The translations under genes were made by a program, and so were the position numbers. Below, piece after piece: positions 1-8,862 of a DNA stretch of 64,000 nucleotides. The stretch's first letter is position 1, and every line of letters begins with the position of its first letter. A model generated the notes under the pieces. It was not told the origin of the DNA and searched no databases. It worked only from the letters and a program-made list of their open reading frames with translations. Source of the stretch: Pelomonas sp047654785 (lineage in GTDB: Bacteria; Pseudomonadota; Gammaproteobacteria; Burkholderiales; Burkholderiaceae_C); NCBI RefSeq assembly GCF_047654785.1, contig NZ_JASGKQ010000002.1:186001-250000 (forward strand), in the 5' to 3' direction.

Positions 1-280
1 CGACGTCGAAGCCGCCGCTGTCCTGCAGCGTGACGAGCGCCGCCTGCGGGTCGTCCAGCGGCAGGTGCCTGGCCGCGCCGGCCACGGCGGCCGACTTGAC
101 CGCCAGCCACTCGTCGATGGCGAGCTGGTGCGCGTTGGAGACCGCCGCGAGCTGCTCGCCGACGGAGCGGGTGTTGTCGCGCTCGATGGCGACGAAGGCA
201 CCCAGGGCAGAGGCCGCGACGGCTGCGACGACGACGAGCAGCGAGGTGGCGACGATGCGTGAACGCAGGGTGGTGAGCAC
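1..280 (-). CDS. Chemoreceptor-like membrane sensor, N-terminal fragment
   Basis: The reading frame is open from a GTG at 278-280 to the window edge, giving 93 residues of the N-terminus. It has a short basic start, one strong hydrophobic helix (about residues 8-30), then a helical extracytoplasmic segment with a NAHQLAIDEWL-type stretch. This layout is typical of methyl-accepting chemotaxis proteins and related sensors with a Cache/4-helix ligand domain. The signalling part lies outside the window, so a sensor kinase or diguanylate cyclase with the same N-terminal architecture cannot be excluded. No in-frame ATG lies nearby and no clear Shine-Dalgarno is visible. It is divergent from slyX. 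Confidence 0.55.
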   Translation of the reverse strand, partial: MLTTLRSRIVATSLLVVVAAVAASALGAFVAIERDNTRSVGEQLAAVSNAHQLAIDEWLAVKSAAVAGAARHLPLDDPQAALVTLQDSGGFDV

Positions 281-405
281 GGCGGAAACAGGCGAGTGGC
301 GAGGCTTCGGGATGCTAGGCGGGCGCCGCCGCCCGTGCGCGCCGGCCCGGGGCCGAGGCGCGGAAAAATGCGCGGAAGCCCCGTGCCTTCTGGCCCAATA
401 CGGCG

Positions 406-627
406 ATGGACATCGACCCGCAAGCGCTGGAGCAGCGCATCACCGACCTGGAGATCAAGGCCAGCTTCGCCGAGGACGTGGTCGAGCAGCTGAACGCCGT
501 CGTCGTGCGCCAGCAGGCGCAGATCGACCGGCTGGTGCGCGAGCTGGTGGAGCTGCGCGACCGCGCGGCCGCCGCCGAGCCCGGCGCGCCGCGTTCGCTG
601 CGCGACGAGCTGCCGCCGCATTACTGA
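406..627 (+). CDS. slyX: SlyX family protein
   Basis: This is a 73-residue protein that starts with acidic residues and continues as an uninterrupted amphipathic helix rich in Glu, Gln and Ala. It ends in a PPHY tail, which is characteristic of the SlyX family; length and composition fit. SlyX proteins are predicted short coiled coils of uncertain function. The gene lies 32 bp before recQ on the same strand and may be cotranscribed with it. Confidence 0.85.
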   Translation: MDIDPQALEQRITDLEIKASFAEDVVEQLNAVVVRQQAQIDRLVRELVELRDRAAAAEPGAPRSLRDELPPHY

Positions 628-659
628 GGCGCCGGGGAGGCTGGGACAATGGCGGCCGA

Positions 660-2534
660 ATGAACCCGCCCGAGCACCTCCCCGACGCCTCCGACGCGCA
701 GCGCGTCCTCTCCGAAGTCTTCGGCTACACCGCCTTCCGCGGCCAGCAGGCGGAGATCGTCGAGCAGGTCGCCGCCGGCGGCGATGCGCTGGTGCTGATG
801 CCCACCGGCGGGGGCAAGAGCCTGTGCTACCAGGTGCCCGCCATCCTGCGCCACGCGCGCGGCCAGGGCGTGGCCATCGTCGTCAGCCCCTTGATCGCGC
901 TGATGCACGACCAGGTCGGCGCGCTGGAGGAGGCCGGCGTGCATGCCGCCTTCCTGAACAGCAGCCTGACCGGCGAGGAGGCCGGCCGCGTCGAGCGCGA
1001 GATGATGAGCGGGCGCCTGACGCTGCTGTACGCCGCGCCCGAGCGGCTGACGACGCCGCGCTTCCTGGCCCAGCTGGAGAGCCTGCGCGAGCGCGGCCTG
1101 CTGTCGATGTTCGCGATCGACGAGGCGCATTGCGTGAGCCAGTGGGGGCACGACTTCCGCGCCGAGTACCTACAGCTCAGCCTGCTGCACGAGCGCTTCC
1201 CCGACGTGCCGCGCATCGCGCTGACGGCCACCGCCGACGACCTGACGCGCGCCGACATCATCGAGCGGCTGCAGCTGCAGGACGCGCGCGTCTTCATCAG
1301 CAGCTTCGACCGGCCCAACATCCGCTACCTGATCGTCGAGAAGAACGGCTCGCCGCGCGAGCAGCTGCTGCGCTTCATCCACGACGAGCACGAGGGCGAG
1401 GCCGGCGTCGTCTACTGCCAGAGCCGCCGCAAGGTCGAGGAGACGGCCGACTGGCTGAAGAGCGAGGGCATCAACGCCTTGCCCTACCACGCCGGCCTGG
1501 ACGCCGACCTGCGCCGCCGCCACCAGGACCGCTTCCTGCGCGAGGAGGGCATCGTCATGGTGGCCACCATCGCGTTCGGCATGGGCATCGACAAGCCCGA
1601 CGTGCGCTTCGTCGCCCACCTGGACCTGCCCAAGAACATCGAGGCCTACTACCAGGAGACCGGCCGCGCCGGCCGCGACGGCGCGCCCGCCGAGGCCTGG
1701 ATGACCTACGGCCTGGCCGACGTGGTGAACCAGCGCCGGATGATCGACGACAGCCCGGCGGACGAGGCCTTCAAGCAGGGCCAGCGCGGCAAGCTGGACG
1801 CGCTGCTGGCGCTGGCCGAGGCCACCGACTGCCGGCGCGTGCGGCTGCTGGGCTACTTCGGCGAAGCCAGCGAGCCCTGCGGCAACTGCGACAACTGCCT
1901 GCACCCGCCCGCCACCTGGGACGCGACCGAGGCGGCGCGCAAGCTGCTCTCCTGCATCTACCGCTTCCACCAGCGCGGCGAGCGCTTCGGCGCGGGCCAT
2001 CTGATCGACGTGCTGCGCGGCAAGGCGACGGACAAGACGCGCCAGTACGGCCATGACCGGCTGTCCACCTGGGCCTGCGGCGCCGACCTGTCGGAGCAGC
2101 AATGGCGCGCCGTGCTGCGCCAGCTGATCGCGCTGGGCCACGTGGCCGCCGAGGGCGAGTTCAACACGCTGGCGCTGCAGGACAGCGCGCGCGCGGTGCT
2201 CAAGGGCGAGGTGGAGGTGCGGCTGCGCGAGGCCGAGGAGAAGAAGCCGCGCGGCAAGGCCGGGAAGGCGGGCCGCGCGGCGCGGCCGAAGGCCGACCCG
2301 TCGCTGGGCCTGGACGCCGAGGCGGCCGAGCGCTTCGAGGCGCTGAAGGCCTGGCGCGCCGAGGTCGCCAAGGAGCACGGCCTGCCGCCCTATGTGATCT
2401 TCCACAACACGGTGCTGGCCGAGATGGCCCGCGTGCTGCCGGCGGACCTGGCGGAGCTGGGCGAGATCAGCGGCGTGGGCGCCAAGAAGCTGGAGGCCTA
2501 CGGCCGGGAAATCCTCCGGGTGCTGGGGCGGTGA
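660..2534 (+). CDS. recQ: ATP-dependent DNA helicase RecQ
   Basis: This 624-residue superfamily-2 3'-5' helicase acts in recombination and replication-fork repair. The Walker A lysine is K53 (TGGGKS), the DEAH box is at residues 154-157, and motif VI (QETGRAGRDG) is present. The RQC zinc-binding cysteines are visible at C391, C407, C410 and C413, and a C-terminal HRDC domain covers roughly the last 75 residues. The frame is open far upstream, but the ATG at 660-662 begins the conserved region at the usual family length, so I chose it. The stop codon overlaps the start of the next gene (TGATG), indicating translational coupling. Confidence 0.96.
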   Translation: MNPPEHLPDASDAQRVLSEVFGYTAFRGQQAEIVEQVAAGGDALVLMPTGGGKSLCYQVPAILRHARGQGVAIVVSPLIALMHDQVGALEEAGVHAAFLNSSLTGEEAGRVEREMMSGRLTLLYAAPERLTTPRFLAQLESLRERGLLSMFAIDEAHCVSQWGHDFRAEYLQLSLLHERFPDVPRIALTATADDLTRADIIERLQLQDARVFISSFDRPNIRYLIVEKNGSPREQLLRFIHDEHEGEAGVVYCQSRRKVEETADWLKSEGINALPYHAGLDADLRRRHQDRFLREEGIVMVATIAFGMGIDKPDVRFVAHLDLPKNIEAYYQETGRAGRDGAPAEAWMTYGLADVVNQRRMIDDSPADEAFKQGQRGKLDALLALAEATDCRRVRLLGYFGEASEPCGNCDNCLHPPATWDATEAARKLLSCIYRFHQRGERFGAGHLIDVLRGKATDKTRQYGHDRLSTWACGADLSEQQWRAVLRQLIALGHVAAEGEFNTLALQDSARAVLKGEVEVRLREAEEKKPRGKAGKAGRAARPKADPSLGLDAEAAERFEALKAWRAEVAKEHGLPPYVIFHNTVLAEMARVLPADLAELGEISGVGAKKLEAYGREILRVLGR

Positions 2535-2740
2535 TGGAGCAGCCCATCACCGGCTTCCATCTCGACGACGAGGGCCACTGGGTGGCCGAGCTGGCCTGCG
2601 GCCACAACCAGCACACCCGGCACGACCCGCCGTGGCAGAACCGGCCGTGGACGCAGAGCGCGGCGGGCCGCGCCAGCGTGCTGGGCCGGCGGCTGCCCTG
2701 CCGCAAGTGCGACCAGGGCGCGCCGCCGGACCGCGTGTAG
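2534..2740 (+). CDS. DUF3565 domain protein
   Basis: This 68-residue protein contains the motif GFHLDDEGHWVAELACGHNQ, followed by a conserved HDPPW and a C-terminal CRKC pair. This is the pattern of the small DUF3565 family, common in Proteobacteria. One Cys-Gly-His and one Cys-x-x-Cys suggest zinc binding (inference). The start ATG overlaps the recQ stop by one base, so the two are translationally coupled. Its biochemical role is unknown. Confidence 0.85.
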   Translation: MEQPITGFHLDDEGHWVAELACGHNQHTRHDPPWQNRPWTQSAAGRASVLGRRLPCRKCDQGAPPDRV

Positions 2741-2747
2741 CGGCGGT

Positions 2748-3050
2748 TCAGCAGGCGGCGGCCGGCGCCGCGCAGGCGCTGGCCAGCTGCGTGCCGTCGG
2801 CGCCGGCCTCGCGGCGGCCTTCGATGACGACGCGCGGCAGCTTCTGCACGGCGGCGGTGGTGGTGGCGTCCGGCGTGTGCCGGCCCTCGATGACGACGCG
2901 CTCCAGCTGGACGACCGCGGGGCCGTGCGCCGGCACGGCGAGGGTGATCCAGGCGGCGCCGGCCAGCGCGGCCAGCGCGACGAGGGCGGCGGCGCTGGCG
3001 GCCTGCAGGCGGTTGCGGGTGGCGGCGGTGGTGGTGCGGATGCGGTTCAT
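2748..3050 (-). CDS. Small exported or membrane-anchored hypothetical protein
   Basis: This 100-residue protein has a basic N-terminus and one hydrophobic segment (about residues 18-38), which may be a signal peptide or anchor. The exported part carries two near-identical units, ERVVIEGRHTPDA and PRVVIEGRREAGA, and ends in a Cys/Ala-rich tail. I do not recognise a named family. It converges with the DUF3565 gene (7 bp apart) and diverges from the DyP-P450 gene. The frame and a credible signal sequence support coding. Confidence 0.6.
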   Translation of the reverse strand: MNRIRTTTAATRNRLQAASAAALVALAALAGAAWITLAVPAHGPAVVQLERVVIEGRHTPDATTTAAVQKLPRVVIEGRREAGADGTQLASACAAPAAAC

Positions 3051-3242
3051 GGCGTGCCCTCTCGGTTCGGTGTGGGCGTGACTGTGCCGGCCGCCGGCGG
3101 GCGCGTCCGCCGCTTTGCGACGGGCTGCGCCGCACCGCGCACAGGCTGCGGCTGGGGGGGGCCGAAGGGCCGCCGGCAGGGGGTGCCGCGCGCCCGGGCA
3201 TGCACGCATACTGCGCCCGCATCACGCACCGGGGAGAAGGGC

Positions 3243-6200
3243 ATGGCACGCGGCAACGACGTCCAACTGGGCGGCATCACGGACCTCAACCTGCTGGCGG
3301 ACATCAAGCCCGGCTTCGTCGCGGCGCTGGAGGCCGTCACCCACGTGGACCGGCTGCGCAAGGTGCTGAAGACGCTCAACGGCCTGCGCCTGGGCGCGCG
3401 CGAGTCCAGCGCGCCGGCCTCGCCGTACACGGACATCGTCGCCCGCTGGCGCATCGTCCATTCGTTCCGCTGGAGCATCGTGGACGGCACCGGCGGCGCG
3501 CCCGACCGGCTGCTGCTGAGCGTCCACTTCGACGGCGGCTGGGAGCCCTATCTGCGCGTCATCTGGGACCAGCTCGGCAGCACGCTGGACCTGATGCTGT
3601 GCCACACCGAGGGCTACCGGCTGTCGCGCGAATGCAGCTTCGAGGCCTATGCGCGCTGGGTGCGCGGGCACGAGGTGTCGGCGGATTTCCTGTTCGTCGA
3701 GTCCGGCCGCACCGTCAGCGATGCCGAATACCTCGCCCGGCTGGAGGCCGCGCAGCGCGGCCGCGCCAGCGAGCTGGCGTTCAACCGGCTGCGCGCGCCC
3801 GCGTCCGGCGAGACGCAGCCGCTGCCCGCCGCCCCCGCCGAGCGCTTCGCGATGGCCGTGCGCGGCCTGCCGCCGCTGGCGGCGCTGCACAGGCTGCAGC
3901 GCTTCTTCGGCGCCGACGCGCCCGACCGCGACTGCCTGCTGCGCGCGGCGCAGGACGTGCTGTTCGAGCTGCGCGCGCTGGACACCGCGCGGCAGTTCCC
4001 CCAGGACGGCGGCGCGACCCCCGGCGGCCTGCTGCGCCTGCGCCACCACGAGATGCTGGCCTGGTTCGAGCAGTCCCTGCCCGAGCCCGCGGTGCAGGCC
4101 CGCGCGCTGACGCTGGAGCCCGGCGACCTGCAGTGCTGCATCCTGGCCAAGCCGCCCGCCCACCGCGGCGGCCTGGTCATGCTGCGCGTGGCGCAGCCGG
4201 CGCTGGCGGTCGCCTGGCTCGGCACCGCGCCGGTGCAGCGCGACCACGAGGACGCTGCGCCGCGCGACGTATGGCGCCAGGTCGCGCTGACGCTGGCGGG
4301 CCTGCAGGCGCTGGGCGTGCCCGCCGCGCGGCTGGACCGCTTCCCGCAGGCCTTCAAGGAAGGCATGGCCGCCCGCGCCGGCCTGCTGGGCGACGTGCGC
4401 CACAACCACCCGGCGCACTGGGCGCTGGCCCGCCACGTCAACGGCGTCGACCGCTTCGACCCCGCCAACGCCCACGTGCTGGTGCAGCTGCGCTTCCCGG
4501 CCGACGAGCCCGGCGACGCCTTCTCGCCCGCGGACGAGCGGCGGCTGCGCGAGCTGGCCGAGGCGCTGACCCTGGGCACCGGCCTGGCGCTGATGGCCAT
4601 CGAGCCCATGCGCAGCAACGCGGCCGACCGGGAGCATTTCGGCTTCAAGGACGGCATCAGCCAGCCCACGCTGGACGAAAGCCCCGGCACCGCATGGAAC
4701 GACCAGGTGCCGCGCGGCGAGATCCTGCAGGGCTTCCCGACCGCGCGCGACAAGGGCCACGCCGTGCCCGAGCAGCCCGACCCGCTGCTGGACCGCGGCA
4801 GCTTCCTCGTCGTGCGCAAGCTGCGCCAGTACACCGGCCGCTTCGCGCGCCAGACCTACAGACAGGCCCAGGCCATCGGCCTGGACCACGGCCTGGTGCT
4901 GGCCAAGCTGATGGGCCGCTGGCCGGACGGCCGCGCGCTGGCCGCGCCGGGCATGACCGGCAACGACTTCAACTACGCCCGGGACGAACAGGGCGCGGCC
5001 TGCCCCTTCCACGCCCACATCCGCCGCGCCAACCCGCGCGACCTGGCCGGCACCGCGTTCGCCAGGAGCCGCATGCCGCGCCTGCTGCGCCGCGGCATGA
5101 GCTACGGCGCGCCGGTGCAGGCCGACGCGCCCGACGACCGGGACCGCGGCCTGGTCTTCATGGCCTACAACGCCCACCTGGCCGAGCAGTTCGAGGTGAT
5201 GCAGCGCTGGATCTCGGGCGGCAACGCCAGCGGCGGCTACTCGGGCCAGCCCGACCCGCTGCTGGCCGTCGTCGACGGCGGCGCCGGCCCGCGCCTCTAC
5301 CCCTTCGAGCACGGCGGCAAGGCCTACGAGATCGACCTGGGACCCGAGCCCTTCGTCACGCTGCAGTGGGGCGCCTACTTCTTCGTGCCGTCCATCGCCG
5401 CGCTGCAGGCCCTGCCCGGCCTGGTCGAACTGCCCCTGCCGCTGCCGGCGCCCGTGCCGGTGCCGCTGCGCGCGCCCGACCCGCAGGACTTCGCCGCCTG
5501 GCAGCTCTGGCTGGAGGACGGCAACACCCGCGACGCCGCCTGGGCCTGGGTGCGCGCCCAGCCCGGCGGCGTCGTGGACACCGCCTACGGCGTGCTCGTC
5601 GGCGCGGCCGAGCGCGTCTGCGAGGTGCTGAGGAACGCCCCCGACCGCTACTCCGTCGGCGGCTACGGCGAACGCATGCACGACGCCATCGGCGTGGGCT
5701 ACCTGGGCCTGGACGACGACACGGGCCACCGCGAGCAGGCGCCGGCCGTCAACGCCGCCATCGAGGCCTGTGGCGAGGAGCATTGCTACCTGGCGGCCTA
5801 CAGGATCGCCAGGCTGGGCCTGGCGCAGCTGAAGCAGGAGGCGCACGCGCTGCTGGCCGTGCTCCCCGGTTCGCAGAAGCCCCGGGACCTGCCCGCCGAC
5901 ACGCCGCTGGACCTCGAGCGCCTCAGCGAGAACGTGCTGGCCGCGCTGTGCACCGCCTGGTTCGGCCAGCCCGACGGCCGCCACATCTGGGGCACCGAGT
6001 TCCATGCCGGGGCCCAGCCGGGCGGCGCCGCGCCGCGCTGCCCGCGCGACCTGTTCAAGGTGTCGCGCCACGTGTTCGGGCCCCACCCGGCCAAGGCCGT
6101 GCAGGCCGAGGGCCGCGCCGCCGGCCAGCGCTTCCTGGCCGCGATCGCAACCTGGCTGGCGGAACCCGGCACGCAGCTGCCGCCGCTGGCCGCCAAGATC

Positions 6201-6752
6201 ATCGCCGCCGCCCGGGCCGTGCCCGGCGCGCCACCCGACCTGCCCGCGCGCACGCTGGCCGGCATCATGCTGGGCTTCCCGCCCACCACGCACGGCAACC
6301 TCGTCAGCGTGCTGGCCGCCTGGGTGCACACGCGCAGGCTGTGGGAGCTGCAGCCGCAGTGGCACGAAGCGCCGGCCGACGCCGCCGGCCTGCGCCCCTA
6401 CGCCGAGGCCGTCGCGCGGCTGCGGCCCGCACTGGTCGCGACGCTGAACCAGCACCCCACGCCCTTCCAGGTCTGGCGCAAGGCGCGCGTCGCGCACCGG
6501 CTGGGCCGGGTGGACGTGGCGCCGGGCCGCGTGCTCGTCGTCGGCCTGGGCTCGGCGACGCAGCAGGACCCGCGGCGCCACCACCTCGCCTTCGGCGGCG
6601 ACCGCGCCGACCCCGAGGGCCCGCCGCCGCACGCCTGCCCGGGCTACGGCATGGGCATGGGCGTGATGCTGGGCGTCATCGCGGCGGTGCTGGATGCCGG
6701 CGTGCTGCGCCCCACCGGCGCGCCGACGGTGCTGGCGATGGGTCTGGAGTGA
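3243..6752 (+). CDS. DyP-type peroxidase fused to a P450-like haem domain
   Basis: This is a 1169-residue protein with a strong ribosome site (GGGGAGAAGG) just before the ATG. Residues 1-280 match no family I can name; they include an alpha/beta stretch that could be a ferredoxin-like fold. Residues about 290-720 are a dye-decolourising peroxidase: GFKDG at 467-471 supplies the distal Asp (D470), CPFHAHIRRANPR carries the probable proximal His (H592), and RRGMSYG carries the distal Arg (R616/R617). Residues about 760-1169 resemble a cytochrome P450: an I-helix-like GFPPTTHG, an FGG, then HACPGYG with the candidate thiolate C1132. The P450 part lacks a clear ExxR motif and has an insertion in the haem loop, so it is divergent. 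No signal peptide is seen, so it is probably cytoplasmic. It may couple peroxide activation to oxygenation (inference). Confidence 0.85.
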   Translation: MARGNDVQLGGITDLNLLADIKPGFVAALEAVTHVDRLRKVLKTLNGLRLGARESSAPASPYTDIVARWRIVHSFRWSIVDGTGGAPDRLLLSVHFDGGWEPYLRVIWDQLGSTLDLMLCHTEGYRLSRECSFEAYARWVRGHEVSADFLFVESGRTVSDAEYLARLEAAQRGRASELAFNRLRAPASGETQPLPAAPAERFAMAVRGLPPLAALHRLQRFFGADAPDRDCLLRAAQDVLFELRALDTARQFPQDGGATPGGLLRLRHHEMLAWFEQSLPEPAVQARALTLEPGDLQCCILAKPPAHRGGLVMLRVAQPALAVAWLGTAPVQRDHEDAAPRDVWRQVALTLAGLQALGVPAARLDRFPQAFKEGMAARAGLLGDVRHNHPAHWALARHVNGVDRFDPANAHVLVQLRFPADEPGDAFSPADERRLRELAEALTLGTGLALMAIEPMRSNAADREHFGFKDGISQPTLDESPGTAWNDQVPRGEILQGFPTARDKGHAVPEQPDPLLDRGSFLVVRKLRQYTGRFARQTYRQAQAIGLDHGLVLAKLMGRWPDGRALAAPGMTGNDFNYARDEQGAACPFHAHIRRANPRDLAGTAFARSRMPRLLRRGMSYGAPVQADAPDDRDRGLVFMAYNAHLAEQFEVMQRWISGGNASGGYSGQPDPLLAVVDGGAGPRLYPFEHGGKAYEIDLGPEPFVTLQWGAYFFVPSIAALQALPGLVELPLPLPAPVPVPLRAPDPQDFAAWQLWLEDGNTRDAAWAWVRAQPGGVVDTAYGVLVGAAERVCEVLRNAPDRYSVGGYGERMHDAIGVGYLGLDDDTGHREQAPAVNAAIEACGEEHCYLAAYRIARLGLAQLKQEAHALLAVLPGSQKPRDLPADTPLDLERLSENVLAALCTAWFGQPDGRHIWGTEFHAGAQPGGAAPRCPRDLFKVSRHVFGPHPAKAVQAEGRAAGQRFLAAIATWLAEPGTQLPPLAAKIIAAARAVPGAPPDLPARTLAGIMLGFPPTTHGNLVSVLAAWVHTRRLWELQPQWHEAPADAAGLRPYAEAVARLRPALVATLNQHPTPFQVWRKARVAHRLGRVDVAPGRVLVVGLGSATQQDPRRHHLAFGGDRADPEGPPPHACPGYGMGMGVMLGVIAAVLDAGVLRPTGAPTVLAMGLE

Positions 6753-6789
6753 GCGCGCAGGGTGGGGGCCGCGCCCCCACCCCACGGCG

Positions 6790-8193
6790 TCAGCAGCTCA
6801 CCTGCGCGTAGTTCGTCCCCGCGCCCGCCGCCGCGGGCAGCTTCTGCTTCACGCAGGACGCCGGCTGCAGCGTGTAGCCATACGGGATGCCCAGCGGGAA
6901 GTTCGCGGTCGTCGCCCAGTCGGTCGCGTCGCGCGACGGCGACGAGCCGCTGGCCACCCAGGTGATGCCGTAGGTGCCGAAGTCGGCCGGGCTGGTGATG
7001 TTGTTGCTGCGCAGCTGCCAGTAGCCGATGGCCGAGCTGTCGCGCGAGGTGACCGGGTTCTGCGCGTTCTCGAACCAGTTGCCCTCGATCAGCGCGTAGC
7101 CGCCCATGCGGATGTTGGCGCCCGAGGTCTTCACGCCGCTGTACAGGTTGTTGTACAGGTGCGTGTAGCCGCCGCGCTGCAGCGGCAGCCGCGAGCTGAC
7201 GTTCTGGTAGTGGTTGTGGTGGAAGGTGATGAAGCGGTCGCTCGCGTCGCTGTCGCTGGAGCCGATCAGGCCGACCTTCTGGTGGTCGTGGATGTGGTTG
7301 TACGAGTAGGTGATGTGGTGCGCGCCGGCCTTGCTGTCGATCAGGCCGTCGAACTCCATGTCGCCCGCGCCGCTGCAGTCCTTCAGGCTGCTGAACAGCG
7401 TGTTGTGGTCGATCCACACATAGGCCGGGGCCTTGCCGCCCTGGCCCTCGATGCCGATGGCGTCGATGGAGCCGGGCAGCAGGCCGAGGGTCATGTTGCG
7501 GATGATGATGTTCTGCGAGTCGGCCTTGATGGCCAGCCCGAAGTTGGCGGCCGAGCCGTTGGCGCCCTCGATCGTGATGTTGTCCTTGTTCTTGATCTCG
7601 ACGATGGTGCCCGCCGGCTTCTGCCATTGCGCGCAGCTGTCGGTGATGGACGAGAAGTCGAAGCCGCCCGTGTAGCGCAGCCTGAGGCCGGAGCTGCCGT
7701 CGTAGGCGTTGATGGCGGCCTGCATCTGCGCGGCGGTGCTGACGGTCTGCACCGCCGCCGTGCCGCCGCCGGTCACCAGGCCGGCATAGCCGCCGCTGTG
7801 GCCGGCCGGGGCCGGCGCGGGGGCCGGGGCGGGCGTCGGCGCGGGCGCGGGCGCCGGGCTGCCGGCGGTGGGGCCCACGGCGCACTTCTTCTTCAGGCCC
7901 GGGTAGGGATCGCTGCCGAAGGTGGCGGTGGTGCAGGCGAGGTCGCCGCTGAGGTTTTTCACCACCCACTGGTTCTTGATGCCGAAGGACACGGCGCGCG
8001 TGGCGGTGCCGGCCTTGCAGGTCTTGCCCTCGTCGGCGCATTTGGAATAGCCCGAGGGCCAGTCCGCCGCATGGCCGGCCGAGGCGGCCAGCAGCAGCGA
8101 CAGCGCGGTGCCGGCGGCGCGCAGCGGGGCGGCCTGGCGCTGCGGCGGCAGCGGCGGCGGGGTCAGGGGCGGGATCGTGATCTGGGTCGTCAT
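6790..8193 (-). CDS. Secreted pectate lyase, polysaccharide lyase family 1
   Basis: This 467-residue enzyme would cleave polygalacturonate by beta-elimination. The N-terminus has an unusually long Pro-rich leader, then a hydrophobic signal segment ending near AGHA (about residue 42). A Cys-containing module (about 43-105) follows, then a Pro/Ala linker (about 110-130) and a right-handed beta-helix catalytic domain. YVWIDHNT and the RLPLQR segment (R335 to R340), carrying the family's catalytic arginine, are visible. The Cys module is the type attached to secreted carbohydrate-active enzymes and may bind polysaccharide (inference). The gene is convergent with the DyP-P450 gene. Confidence 0.9.
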   Translation of the reverse strand: MTTQITIPPLTPPPLPPQRQAAPLRAAGTALSLLLAASAGHAADWPSGYSKCADEGKTCKAGTATRAVSFGIKNQWVVKNLSGDLACTTATFGSDPYPGLKKKCAVGPTAGSPAPAPAPTPAPAPAPAPAGHSGGYAGLVTGGGTAAVQTVSTAAQMQAAINAYDGSSGLRLRYTGGFDFSSITDSCAQWQKPAGTIVEIKNKDNITIEGANGSAANFGLAIKADSQNIIIRNMTLGLLPGSIDAIGIEGQGGKAPAYVWIDHNTLFSSLKDCSGAGDMEFDGLIDSKAGAHHITYSYNHIHDHQKVGLIGSSDSDASDRFITFHHNHYQNVSSRLPLQRGGYTHLYNNLYSGVKTSGANIRMGGYALIEGNWFENAQNPVTSRDSSAIGYWQLRSNNITSPADFGTYGITWVASGSSPSRDATDWATTANFPLGIPYGYTLQPASCVKQKLPAAAGAGTNYAQVSC

Positions 8194-8433
8194 GGCTTGT
8201 CTCCGGTAGGCGGCCGCGCGGCAACCCTCGGGTTCGCGCGCGCAGCCAGGCCCGCGTCGGCCGCGCGCCGGAACGGAGCGCCTGCCGCGAAGGCTGGGTG
8301 GCGGGGAGGGAACCGGGGCCGCGGCGTCAGGCCGCTACCGGTCGATCCGCGCGCACGGCGCGGCGACGTCAGGTCGGCGCGGCACCGCCGCGCATCGCCC
8401 GGCAATCATGGAACGTTGTTCTGTTTTTATGGA

Positions 8434-8449
8434 TACGTGATTTCACGTA
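8434..8449. promoter_or_regulatory. Palindrome upstream of the pectate lyase gene
   Basis: The 302-bp gap 8194-8495 contains no gene I can support. Within it, TACGTGATTTCACGTA forms two perfect 7-bp arms around TT, about 240 bp upstream of the pectate lyase start. It could be an operator for that gene, but no regulator is identifiable nearby. Confidence 0.3.
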
Positions 8450-8495
8450 GTTCCGGACGCGCACGGCCGGCGTGCCGGGAGGCTTCGGCACCGCG

Positions 8496-8816
8496 TCACA
8501 AGGTCCGCAGGAAGGCTTCGATGGCCTGCACCTCTTCCACGGTCAGCTTCAGCGGCTTGATCAGCGGCGAGGGCGGGGGCACTGGCGGCTCGCGGCCGCG
8601 CGGCTGGGGCAGGCCGGCGTTGTACAGGTCCAGCACGCCGCGCAACTGCGGCACGGCACCCTGGTGCATATAGGGCGCCGTGCGGGACACGCCGCGCAGG
8701 CTGGGCACGCGCATGGCACCCGCATCCTCGGCACGCCCCGTGATGGCCTGGCGGCCCAGATCCTGCGCCGGACGGCCCAGGAAGCTGATCCCGATCTGGT
8801 GGAACTCAGCTATCGC
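8496..8816 (-). pseudogene. Truncated dihaem cytochrome c peroxidase / MauG-type remnant
   Basis: The frame reads back from the stop at 8496 to an in-frame stop at 8817-8819, giving about 107 residues. They match only the C-terminus of bacterial dihaem peroxidases: FHQIGI, then DLGR, VPSLRGVSRTAPYMHQG, LDLYNAG, and the terminal EEVQAIEAFLRTL. Both CxxCH haem sites and the N-terminal two thirds are missing. Homology ends close to where base composition drops sharply, at the edge of the AT-rich island, so the 5' part was probably lost when that DNA entered. A 72-residue ORF from an internal ATG (8714) remains open but could not bind haem. Confidence 0.8.
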
Positions 8817-8862
8817 TCACGAACCATACCTGCGGCCTATTGATGCAACATTTCTACCGCAA

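Noticed and set aside
30..659. N-terminal extension of the recQ frame
   Set aside because: It overlaps slyX and the sensor gene and has no helicase similarity. RecQ begins at the ATG at 660.
3148..3160. G-run before the DyP-P450 gene
   Set aside because: A single short homopolymer run with no pattern of four G-tracts at regular spacing; not called as a quadruplex or phase-variable site.
3222..6785. 1187-residue open frame antisense to the DyP-P450 gene
   Set aside because: Its composition is that of a codon-position shadow and it has no recognisable motif. The plus-strand frame carries clear haem-site motifs.
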